DNA of 64,000 bases from Tetrapyrgos nigripes. Its lineage: Eukaryota > Basidiomycota > Agaricomycetes > Agaricales > Campanellaceae. Each line of letters begins with the position of its first letter. Position 1 is the stretch's first letter. Location: positions 186,001 through 250,000 of the forward strand of contig JAACJM010000112.1 of NCBI GenBank assembly GCA_013368315.1. The letters are read 5' to 3'. The translations under genes were made by a program, and so were the position numbers. This document shows positions 20,433-30,461 of the stretch, in pieces. Below the pieces are notes generated by a model, which saw nothing but the letters and a program-made list of their open reading frames with translations, did not search any database and was not told the origin of the DNA.

Positions 20433-21238
20433 TGTCATGATGTCTATATTTGGTACTATTTATTTCTTCTTATCTCTGTATCCTCGGATCTTTACACCAT
20501 ACTGGGGAAAGGTGCCACTGCTTTGCATGGCAAATTACGAGGCCTGTTTAAGTAAAATGGTTTCGTATGCAGTAAAAAATTCTTTTAATTAGATAGAGCC
20601 CAATACTGTACCACTTTAATGTAACAGCGCCTTTAAATGACCGTGGATTAGAGGTACCCATAGTGATTCAGAGTCTCAGAGAGCAGCTTTTGATGACTTT
20701 TGATGGCTGTTGAGGGAAGGTAAATGTGTCTGAACCTGGTGCATCGACAGTGATGGAGGGAAGGCAGGAATGACATGTCAGTTGAGCGTCAGCTGAAATG
20801 GCAGTGTTCAGGCACTTCAGAGCGCTGAGGTGGCGTGTAAAAGTTAGAACCTGTGAGAAAGTTTGATACTCAATTGGGGGGTCGACATAAGTTAACTCGG
20901 CCTAAAGGGCCTTGTAATGACTCTTGTTCCACATGCTATGCACCGGACCTTTCATTTCTCCGATACAGCTTCAATACAGCTTCTTTACAGCTTCCTTTAC
21001 AGCTTTCCTTACAGCCTCCCTTACAGCCTTACTTTTACATATATAAACCCTGTCCTGACACCTGGTTTCCCATCTCGACCTCTTCATCGTTGGGACCAGG
21101 TGTGTATTCCCCTTTTTTCATTACTTCTTTCACCTTTACTGATGGGCACTGTAGTTCCAGTACTTACTGCTGTCTGTTAGTCAAGTTGAGCCTGTAGCTC
21201 CTTGTTATCGCTATCTAAGCGCTTGCCTCTTTGTGACA
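20433..21238 (+). repeat. 3' LTR of the chromovirus, split by a Helitron
   Basis: TGTCATGATGTC to CTCTTTGTGACA. Without the nested 416-bp Helitron it is 390 bp, against 459 bp for the 5' LTR; the difference is mainly the 58-bp duplication in the 5' copy. The two LTRs differ at scattered positions, so the insertion is not recent. Confidence 0.9.
20502..20917 (-). mobile_element. Short non-autonomous Helitron, copy B
   Basis: Inserted in the 3' LTR between CCATA and TGACTC. The 5' LTR keeps the empty site CCATATGACTC (cut between 14323 and 14324). Minus-strand ends are TTACAAGGCCC and CCTTTCCCCAG. The A|T target without duplication is typical of Helitrons. No coding capacity is seen. Confidence 0.88.
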
Positions 21239-21297
21239 CAGGATAAGGGTCTGTGGAATAACCAGACAATACAGTTGATTCAGATTCAGACGACAAC

Positions 21298-22640
21298 ATG
21301 TCCAAGGCGACTAAAGCATTCAATAAAGTTACAAAACTTGAGAAGGACAGATCTAATTGGATTACATGGGTAACAAGAGTACAGAGAGCAGCAGGATCTA
21401 TCAGATACAATAAGTATCTGACTACAGCACCCATATCAGTGGCAGACAAACAACAGCAGGATAAAGACCTGTTGAACAGCATTATCAGCACATTACCAGA
21501 TACTATTTTTAGGCATTACAAGAACAAAGCAACATCAAGGAGTTGTGGGATGCATTGAAACAGGACTATGACGCCAAAGATCCTCTCAACAAAGCCAGCT
21601 TGCAAAAGCAACTCTTCTCCCTTACATGTACCAATCCTGCTAAGGTTGGTAAACACCTTGACAATCTCATTGCAATCATGAACGAACTTGCCAAACATGG
21701 AGTTACTATGCCTGATTCCCAATTCAAATTGGCCATCATCTCTTCTACTCCCGGTATGTATCAAGTCACCATCAAAGCCCTTGTCACTGTTTATTACAAG
21801 GCCTCTTAAAGGCTGAGTTAACTATGTCGACCTCGAAAATTTTACCACGACCTCAAACTCCCACCCCTTTTTGTTACCACAGCCGGTCTTTGCCATTCCC
21901 AACAACTGGAATGTCCAGACTCAGTCTGGACCAGATCCAAGGACCGTTGACGTCAATAACCATGATGTCATGCTAGGGTGTCAAATCAGTCTGCTTAACA
22001 CCCTTCTTCTCTCTCACTTTCCACTGATTCTCCCTCCCTTCTGCATAACCTGAGTTAGACTATGTGAAAGGGCCTCGTAATTTGCCATGTGAAGTGATGG
22101 CCCTTTGCCCGAGTAGAGAAGAACCAAACAAGTTGACACCAGAAATGTTGATCGCAGCCATTCACACAGAAGCTCAGGGCAAGAACTTTGCTTCCAGCTC
22201 CAACAAATCCCAAGAATCTGCAAACTACTCCAATGATAACTTCCATGGCAGAGGGCATGGCAGAGGCAGAGGAAGAGGAGGAAGAGGTAGAGGAAACAGC
22301 AGAGGAAGAGGAGGAAGAGGTAGAGGAAACAGCAGAGGAAGCAGAGGAGGATCATCATTCAGAGGTCAAGGAAATTTCAGAGGAAGAGGCTGAGGTGGAG
22401 CAGGAGGAAATTGGCAAGGAAACAATCAGACAGGGGGGAACCCAACTGTTATAATTGCAGAGGACTTCTCCAAAGATTGGTCATCTAAGTGCATGCAGCA
22501 TGCTAACGTTGCCAAAGAACACTGAGATGATAGGAATTACAGAGAAGACAGAAGGAATGGAGAGAATGGACAACAAAGGAATGGAAAAGGAAGGGATACA
22601 GCAAGCAGTGCCAGAGAAAAGGAGGAAGTTGGATGGCCAT
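21298..22640 (+). pseudogene. Copia Gag (interrupted)
   Basis: MSKATKAFNKVTKLEKDRSNW opens a copia Gag of the UBN2 type. The frame shifts near 21510 and continues as LWDALKQDYDAKDPLNKASL and LAIISSTPGMYQVTIKALVTV. The Helitron at 21794-22113 splits it; without that insert GTT-TAT-AGA-GAA reads straight into EEPNKLTPEMLIAAIH. Then comes an Arg-Gly-rich tract with a duplicated 30-odd-base unit (22266-22334) and a decayed CCHC knuckle (CYNC, then GHLSAC after a shift). It would package element RNA. Confidence 0.82.
21794..22113 (+). mobile_element. Short non-autonomous Helitron, copy C
   Basis: Starts TTACAAGGCCTCTTAAAGG after host A (21793) and ends CCCTTTGCCCGAG before host T (22114). The 3' hairpin is GCCATGTGAAGTGATGGC. 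Its interior matches 12724-12983 in opposite orientation. Excision restores the copia gag frame, which fixes both ends. Confidence 0.88.
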
Positions 22641-22674
22641 TGAAATTCCAGGGATTGAAGATTCTATTGATCAC

Positions 22675-22944
22675 CCCACCATCAATTGCTCTGACATAGC
22701 CAAAGAAGAACATACTCCACCAGTTCTATTTGACTCTGGATGCTCATCCCATATCTCCCACTCTGAGATCAATTATGAAACTACCAGACTATTCCCACTC
22801 AACGAATCCAAACTGCTAACTCCGATACATTCACATCCCAAGGGAAAGGCACCCTACACATCAAGACAGTTGATACAAAGGAGAAACCCCACTTCTTACC
22901 TCTATGTGACACTCTCTACTGCCCAGATATGCCCAATACACTAG
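22675..22944 (+). pseudogene. Copia protease
   Basis: HTPPVLFDSGCSSHISHSE carries the copia aspartic protease motif (DSG followed by SSHI; the usual Ala is Cys here). The protein is short and the following region is frame-shifted. Confidence 0.75.
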
Positions 22945-23025
22945 TATCATTGGGTAAATTGGATGACACAGGATATGTCATCCATATTGAAGGAGGAATC
23001 ATGATTATTTCAAAACAAGGTCACA

Positions 23026-24026
23026 GCATTGCATGGGCTTTATCAAATTATTGAGCATGAAAATGCTTATTCCATCACCATTCACACCCTATCCTTATAT
23101 GAAGCCCATTGTGCTACCAGACACCTGAGTTATCAATACATTGAGACATTATTTGCAAACAATGCAGTTAAAGGAGTACAACTTGATCTGAACAGAATGG
23201 AATGGATTGAATGGATTGTATGCATGTGTGCAAAAGGAGCTTGTTGTCATGGGTCATGCATGTTCTCACCCTCTATACTTTCTTTTTCCAGACATTCTCC
23301 TCTTTGAACACATGTTCAACACTAATGAGTCATATAGACTCATACATATAATATATAAACTGCCAATACTTGTACTTGTACTTTAGCTCTGATATTTTGT
23401 AAATGTGTACCTCAAGTTTATTCTGAACATCAGTTTGACAACAACATCAAGGCACAAAGACTAATTCTGGCTCAAGACTTTCATCAGTATGACGTTATAT
23501 TCCATATTCATTTTCCACTATTGACTCTACTACTTATGACATCCCATTCCGTGATTTGCAACTGCTTAGCAGTCCACAGCCTGAAGAACCATTTACTGGG
23601 CTTCTTTTATCAATGTTAATCCTATTGACATGGTTCTCGGAGGCTCGGGTACAACTCTTGACACTTGTCTCACTATTCCAAAATTACATCTTACTCCACA
23701 TGCTGAGAACTTTGGAGACAGGATGCACATGGATGTTTGGGGACCAGCATCAGTCAGAACTATCAATCATCAGGAGTATTCACTCACGCTCATCAATGAT
23801 GCCCTCTACTGTGCTCTAAAGACGAATCATTCACCAAATATGTCATCTTCCAGATCACCCTCAAGACTCAATACAACATTATTATCAAAATCCTTCAGTC
23901 AGATCAAGGAGGAGAATTTCTAGGAGAAGAGTTTATGAAGTATTTGGAAGGAAAGGGAACAGAAAGAAAATTCACAGTTCATGACACCCCAGAACAGAAC
24001 AGTAATCCAGAATGAAGTCATTGCAC
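23026..24026 (+). pseudogene. Copia GAG-pre-integrase and integrase, truncated
   Basis: LHGLYQIIEHE with AHCATRHLSYQYIETL is the GAG-pre-integrase zinc-binding region (two His). After a non-coding interruption (about 23240-23510), GDRMHMDVWGPASV, ILQSDQGGEFLGEEF and FTVHDTPEQN give the integrase core with its first two Asp positions. Coding ends at the LTR starting 24027. The interruption holds ATATATAAACTGCC and TGAGTCA motifs and could be a solo LTR, unproven. Confidence 0.8.
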
Positions 24027-24797
24027 TGTCACAAACCCTCAAGCTTGGCTAACCTCTTGATGCTGAATGGGCTTGTCAATGAAGGGAGAATGCCCCAGGA
24101 GGAGTCTGGAACCTAGGAGTGGCTTCAGTGAGAGGGAGTGACACTACTCATCCACTGACCCTAAGCCTACAAGACCAAAGATCCAAGCTGCTGGTGGATC
24201 AATCTACACACCTGTACAGCAACTGAGATGACAGCAAGGAACTAGACCAAGGAGAACAACAATGGATGGTGAATGTAGAATGAGAATCCCTATAAAGGAT
24301 ATGAGACAACTGTGACTCCTGAGGGAGTTGTCTGACTAGATTCACCATGCACAAGTGTAGTGCACATATCCCTTGATTTGCAATGCAGAACAAGCAAAAA
24401 AGAATGAGAGGAAACAACAACAAGATCAATTCTGAGGCTTGAGTACAGGAGAACACTACCTATATACAAGTAATGAAATCACCTCCTGTATCAAGACTGC
24501 GCAACTAACTATGATGCTCCTATAACTAATATACTAGACAATCACGAGTCCCAAACAGTGAATAGAATAAACGAATCAAATGTTAAACAATGAATATAGA
24601 TGTGGAGCAATGAATAATTGACATAATAAATGAAACGGAAATAGAATAGGATGGGGGTGCACATAGGTATAATTGAAAAACCCTCTGAGGTTTCTGGGCT
24701 TAGGCAGTGAATGATGTAAGAGTGACAGATATGGAAATATGAAGGAGTGTATGGATATGGCTTGTGCTGAAAGTGGCTGAGACGAGGATTTCTGACA
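24027..24797 (-). repeat. 3' LTR of the non-autonomous element
   Basis: On the minus strand it starts TGTCAGAAATCC and ends GGGTTTGTGACA, 771 bp. It breaks the copia integrase on its left. Its terminal 110 bp recur at 28433-28540. Confidence 0.8.
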
Positions 24798-24813
24798 TTA
24801 CCCCCCTCTAAGG
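24798..24813 (-). promoter_or_regulatory. Polypurine tract
   Basis: CCTTAGAGGGGGGTAA on the minus strand, directly before the LTR start TGTCAG, fixes the element's orientation as right to left. Confidence 0.78.
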
Positions 24814-25129
24814 TGAACTTTTCCACAAGTGAGTGTTTTTCAAGTCGGCAGCAGTATGCATTATACCTCAAATAGGAAATATGAAAGGTAGGATCTGGAT
24901 ATGAACAGTGGGATCCATATGAAATTCCATCAGAGAATAGCTTTAAAGGTGTCTGAAAAGGAAGAATTTCTGTTTGATTGAAATCCTTTCAATTTTTTGA
25001 GCCCTCAAAAGACAACCCATTCTTTCCCAATGATCACCACCATCTCTCCTCACTGAACCAATTATCCAACTGTCCTCGTCATCCATCATGACCAACTGAA
25101 CCATGCTCATGTCTTGCTTCAAGTCCTTT

Positions 25130-27197
25130 ATCAAAGATCTTGACCAATCTTGCTCCCCCCGACTCAGCAATTCTCTCAGTGTCTGCTCCAAAGCCTGTTA
25201 CCCAACAAGCCACATACAAATGGGATTGCCTCCCAAAGTGTTTGTTAAGGTTTCACATTCATGGTGCTAAGAAGTGGACAGCGGAATTTCTTGATGAAGA
25301 GGTCTTTCCAGTTTCTGAAGAGGCGAGGAAGAAAGCTGCTGCTCTTGTCTTTATGAAGGGCAACTATCCATCTGGAACAGAAATTATTGACACCAGCTTT
25401 GACTTTCTTCTTCATATGGTGAGTCTCCTCGGAGGATTTTGATTTTGGTTAAACACCTAACATGATCTTTCCCCAATAGCATTTTCTCTTCAAATTCCTA
25501 CTTGTCTTGACTGAAAAACATCCCAGTTGTATCCAATTTCTCATATCCCTAGCCTTCTATCGCCTTATCCAAGAAACCAATTATCACTATCAGTTTATTC
25601 AAGACAACAATGCCTTCTTTCATCAATGGAAGGAAGCCAGGAGTGTTGAACATTGGACCATTGACCATATTGTGCAGGTTGCTGATTTGAGCAATGAGTG
25701 GATGAATCTCTGGTCCCATGTATTGGGTCATTTCGACACCTTCAATCCAGATACAGTAGTTGAAGATTACTTTGGAACGAATGTGATGGATGTTGATGAG
25801 GATGTCATTGAAGATGCTGGCCCCAAGATTCCTGCAGTTACCACCTCCCCTCCTCATTCACCATCTCCCATACATGCTTCATCTGCCTTCTCATTCCAAT
25901 TGGATTGTCAACTCACCCTTCTCCAATCAAAATCTATCCCTTGCCTTTGCAACCTGGCCCATCACACTCCTCTCGGACACCTCTATTCACTTCCACCTGT
26001 CCAACATCCCCTTCTCAGCTCTTTGACAATGATCTCAACATTGTTTCGAGCCCTGGAGGAATTTCAATGGGATCACTGACCCCTCGTCCTTCTCCAGTAC
26101 CTCAAGATCCTGTAGAAGAATCTGAATCTGAAGACAAGACTCTGATCACCAAATGACTTTGTAAAAGACATTCTTCATACTCCCCTCCTCCGCCTCACAA
26201 AGTCCTTAAAACCACTCCCAATGTTTCACCACAGGAATCATCATCTACTCCTTGAAAATTTCCATCTGGCATGCAACGTCATTGGTGAAGAATCATCATT
26301 GGGAAAGAGAAAGAGGGATAAGGGAAAGGGAAAGGCAAGATTGGTTTGTGGGGCTGAAACAGAGGGTGAGGAGGATGAGACAGTCCCTGTGATGAAAACT
26401 CACAAGTCCAGACAGTTCAGGGTGAAAAACCCTTGAGAAGATCCTGGACCAGTGTTGCCTGAGGGATTTGTTGCTCTGTCTAATCAAGATCTGTCTTTTG
26501 AGCAGTCTCGAGTCCTCTGTTCTAACAACAACCCTTGCTCCTGTGTCCCTGCTTTTGCCTTTCAAGATGCTGACATCATCAACAAGAACCCTTTCGAAAA
26601 CAACTGGCACATTGAGTCCCCTTTGAATGTAGCCAGGGTACTAAGGTGAGATCCTCTTTTACCCAGTATATTTTCCATAGGTATTTTATTTATGATTCTT
26701 CTCTTTAGCGTCTTGAAAGACATATCCAGAATTATGGGTATGTTGTTTGGCCACGCAATGATTATCGATCGACCACCCTGATGCCTTTCATCAGTCCTAC
26801 TGATGCTGTGAAGAACATTGGTAACTTCTGTATCAACACCGCTCCTGGGATTATCTATGATATCCCAAGATTTCCTTGCAAACAGTGTGCAAAGCACAGG
26901 CTCCCCTGTGTCTTTGAAAAGACTGTGAGCAAGTCCTGGTGGTGGTCCCCAATATTGTGTCTAGCATGTCGATGGAAGGCAGGAATGAAGTGTTCCTTGA
27001 AAGAGCTCCAGGACCCATCTTTCTGTCCCTATAAGTTTATGGGCACAATGTTCATGCTGTTTCATCATGGGCATACTTGGTGTAAGTACCTTCACTTCCC
27101 TTTCGAAGGATTTTCAAATGCTGATTGGATTTTTCCAGTGGCTCCCAAAGATTTCACCAAGTGCAAGTTCACTGGTAACTGGGACTTTCTCATCTAG
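25130..27197 (+). pseudogene. Antisense cargo gene with Zn-cluster-like Cys motif (unknown function)
   Basis: Not recognised as a named family. An exon to 25418 (VSAPKPVTQQATYKWDCLPK) joins in phase 0 across a GT-AG intron 25419-25479 to HFLFKFLLVLTEKHPS, followed by an acidic stretch (NVMDVDEDVIEDAG) and a Pro/Ser-rich region. After a frameshift near 25900 come basic (GKRKRDKGKGKARL) and acidic blocks. The last part, 26710-27197, has CKQCAKHRLPC and CLACRWKAGMKC, two CxxCx6-7C-like halves reminiscent of a Zn cluster. It lies antisense inside the LTR element, so its introns would survive retrotransposition. Frameshifts suggest decay. Confidence 0.5.
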
Positions 27198-28432
27198 GCA
27201 TCATTGATGCCCTGATGTGAATATCTTTGTCATTGTCGTCAAATTGTTGGTCGCATAGAGGGTAAATCATTTTTGGGAGTATTGAACACTTGTCCTCTTT
27301 GCTGTCTTTCTCGTGGACTTTAGTTGATTATGTATTTTCCACTGTATCACTGTTTTCTTGATTTTGTATATGAAATGTATAAATGTGTGCACCACATGCC
27401 ACCCTTCTTGAATCTTCATGTGAAAATAAGTTGAACATCGAAATTTGCAAAACAGAAATGAGTTGATGAAAAATAATAATGAAAGAGTTCGAGAATATAG
27501 GAATATGATGAGAGAACTTGAATCTGAGTTGGTACATCCATCTTGATCTTCTATTGGACCAGGTACAAGACATAAAACATTTTGTAGGTTATCTGTGTCA
27601 CGTACTCACCCAGAGGTTTGTTGTTCCTGAGTCTCTCAACTGCCCTTGGATTTCACCAAATTACATCTCTGATCCGACATTGTAAGGCTTTTTGATTATC
27701 CAGGTCACGAGTTAACTCAGTGTTGAACTGGTTACTGGTGATTAACGCTAATGCCTCCATGTACTCTGTAGCAATGATAAGTCTTGTGTGGGAATTGCGT
27801 AATGATCAATGGTGTCCTCATCAAGGATATGGATTCGTTGAAATTCAGTCAAAATCCCTTGCAAGGCATCTTGGTATATGTTGACATGTTCTTCCAGAGT
27901 GAGTATAGCTCCTACTCCTTCTCAAGGATTTTGAACAAACACAAAGCCTTCCTGTGAGTGTAAAGCATAGGATACGATTGGCTGAAGGATATGGATATGA
28001 TAGAATTGGATGATATAAGTCTTGAAGTCAAACAATGTCTGAATACAGTTAAACGTAACATTCCTGTGAACCAAATACAAGATGATCAACCAGAATACCT
28101 GCCCAGTGGTTCTGATCAACCAATCAAGCACTGACACTGTGCCCCTAAAACCATATACAGCCAATATACCCCTGTCTGGAAAGGTGTCAACAGCGATGCT
28201 CTTTACTGATGAGTGGTACCAATGACCCCAACAATGATCTGAAGAAGTAGTGAGTTCCTAAGGAAGATGTTGACATCTGATGGTGGTACCTGAGGTGCTC
28301 AAAGAGGTTCTCAAACAAGTCAACCCCTCGAGGTTTTTGGTACTGACAGAAAAGGAAGAATAAAGGATAGCATAGGTTTGATAAAGATAATTGAATGGAT
28401 TCCCCCGAACAACAATGGGAGAATTGATATTC
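27198..28432. other. Non-coding 5' internal region of the non-autonomous element
   Basis: AT-rich sequence with short open frames only. The primer-binding site should lie just left of 28433 (minus-strand GAATATCAATTCTCCC); I cannot assign its tRNA. Confidence 0.4.
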
Positions 28433-28540
28433 TGTCACGAACCCTCAAGCTGGGCTAACCTCTTGATGCTGAATGGGCTCATCAATGAGGGGAGAATGCC
28501 CCAGGAGGAGTCTGGAACCTAGGAGTGGCTTCAGCGAGCC
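28433..28540 (-). repeat. Partial 5' LTR of the non-autonomous element
   Basis: TGTCACGAACCCTCAAGC onwards matches 24027-24134 at about 93%. It stops at 28540, where a different LTR begins, so the next element landed inside it. Confidence 0.8.
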
Positions 28541-28860
28541 TGCAAATAGGGGCTATCTTGCACTTCACTGTCCCTTTGGATCACGCTAGCGGTACTAGTC
28601 GTTATAATAGGATTCGAAAGCCTTTGTAGGCTATCTTTATTATTTGGTGGGTCTGCTATCATAACTCCAACTCATACATATCTATCATAGTACTTAGAAT
28701 GAGTTGTTTCTCCATCCATAAGCACTTAATATTATTGTACTAGGTCTTAACTAGCAGTTCAGGGCTCACCCTAGTCCTCTTATTCCCTTAAAAGAATGTC
28801 AAAACTGATATTATGGACCAAAATCTAAGTATGTATATGGCAATTTTGTATGGCATATCA
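28541..28860 (-). repeat. 3' LTR (LTR family 4)
   Basis: Minus strand: TGATATGCCATACAAAATTGCC to GCCCCTATTTGCA, 320 bp. A near copy in the other orientation lies at 55696-56032. Confidence 0.78.
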
Positions 28861-29050
28861 TCTCGCCCCAACTAAAGATCTTGACCGTCCCTTGGTCAAT
28901 GGAGTCAATAGAGTAAAGCTGATGCTGCGCTAACTTGCTTTGAGCTCTGGGTACATTTTGGCCTTAGCACATGGTCCATTCCAGCCTGACTTCTTTGTTT
29001 GATCATTGTAAGTGTGCACAGTCCCCATTTTCATATGTTTTCTGGAAAAG

Positions 29051-29856
29051 TGTTACGATACGGACAAGAGGCAGGAATCACAATCGAATTAGTAAGCCCG
29101 ACAGACGCCACAAAGGACAGGAATGCGTACCAAAGCTGTCGAACAACAACGGTGCGAGGGAATGGATTACTGAATAAGGATATCTGGAGACGACTGGAAG
29201 AAGACAAAGACTGTTGAGATGATTTTGAAGAAGTGAATGGAAAGAGAAAGTTCTGCCCCAAAAGGAAGACACAGAATCAGTGAGTCGTAAAGAGTCATGA
29301 AGGACCTGAATAGTCACGGAAGCCAGAGGAGAGGAGATGACTCAAGATAATGAGTCATCGGGAGACAAGTCAGAATCGGAGAAAGGTTGCGAAGGAATAA
29401 GAGTCATTAGTAGTCATACCCCTATTTAGTTTTTTGAGTATATAAAGGAGCTGGGGACTCGCGAAGCCCCCAGTCTGCTATTTTGTAACTACATACATTG
29501 AAATATAACTTGTTTACCTTTACTTAACTATCTACAGCTGCCGTTTAACTCAATGAACTGCAACAAACCTACCATAAGTCTACATTCTCACCTGCCGTCA
29601 AACCCTTGACTGCATCACCATCAACCAACCAATCCCATCACTTCGATTATCTGAGTGTACTCTAAATTGAGTGTTCCAATCAACTATCCTTAAGTCCGAG
29701 TAGGTCCTTTGGATATCAAGTCCGTTCAATAAATATCAACCCCTATCCGTGCGTGTCATTGAGCTGCCTAGCGGTTCTTAGTTGCAGGACATAAGTACAT
29801 CATAAATACATTGTATTACATACTTAAATAATACAATTTGTGTACGCGTCCTAACA
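29051..29856 (+). repeat. Solo LTR (806 bp) with AAAAG target duplication
   Basis: TGTTACGATACGG to GCGTCCTAACA, flanked by AAAAG at 29046-29050 and 29857-29861. It contains TATATAAAGG at about 29438 preceded by several TGACTCA/GAGTCA-like sites, so it keeps an LTR promoter. Removal rejoins TTTTCTGGAAAAG to AAGCCTGC. Confidence 0.9.
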
Positions 29857-30461
29857 AAAAGAAGCCTGCAATTGTATCCATTTGTATGAGTCATTCACTT
29901 TCTGGCCACCAAACTATACATTCAGGATTACCCTGAATAGCTAATCTAGCTTTTCTCGAGTTGTGGGTCCCAGTTCTGATTGGATTTTCTGGTCAGGGAC
30001 ATTGTGAAAGGCCAGTGCCCTGTTTGAGGCTCGTGATCTGGGGTTAGGGCATTGTTGGCTGTACCCTAGCATGATTATAGAGAAGTAGGTAAAAGCTTTT
30101 CGACTTGAAATTTTTCTAAGTCCCCATTCTTGCCTTCTCCTCCATCATCAACCATGTCCTCTCACCAATTCCCTTTTCTCCACTTGTTTGTTCCATTGTC
30201 ATGCCTCCAAGATCAACCATGCTGAAGCCCCCTAACGACTAATCCTTCCATCCTCATCGCCTCAATCCTCGCAGATGCAAACTTCACTGCCGGTTGCTGG
30301 AACTGTGGGATCAGTATGAGAGCACGTATTGTTGGGCATGGGTTAGTCATCAAAGCCTGAGCAATGACGATCTGGATTTTGTTGTTATCAGGATTCCTTT
30401 CATTGTGTGTCCTTCAACTTTTCTTTTTCCCTCATTCATACTCACTTTCGCTTTGTTCTAG

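Larger units (their letters stand above)
14255..21238 (+). mobile_element. Ty3/gypsy chromovirus-type retrotransposon, full length but decayed
   Basis: The element is flanked by CAGGA at 14250-14254 and 21239-21243. The order is LTR, gag with zinc knuckle, protease, reverse transcriptase, RNase H, integrase, chromodomain, polypurine tract, LTR. That order and the chromodomain define the chromovirus branch of Ty3/gypsy. Many stops, frameshifts and an internal inversion make it inactive. A 182-bp MITE (15882-16063) and a 416-bp Helitron (20502-20917) are nested in it. Confidence 0.92.
21239..24026 (+). mobile_element. Ty1/copia retrotransposon, 3' truncated by a later insertion
   Basis: Gag (21298 on), RGG-rich and zinc-knuckle region, protease, GAG-pre-integrase and integrase core appear in copia order. 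Integrase breaks off at 24026, where the LTR of another element starts, and reverse transcriptase is not found elsewhere in the window. The left part should lie upstream of 14255. Confidence 0.85.
24027..28540 (-). mobile_element. Non-autonomous LTR element with antisense cargo gene
   Basis: Minus orientation: 3' LTR 24027-24797, polypurine tract 24798-24813, internal region to 28432, then the first 108 bp of the 5' LTR (28433-28540), which is cut by the next element. The two LTR pieces are about 93% alike. No gag or pol is found inside; the only coding signal is a plus-strand, intron-containing gene next to the 3' LTR. Confidence 0.72.

Noticed and set aside
22188..22454. Glu-rich 88-codon frame (AEEEEEEVEE type)
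   Set aside because: It is the alternate frame of the Arg-Gly-rich copia Gag repeat.
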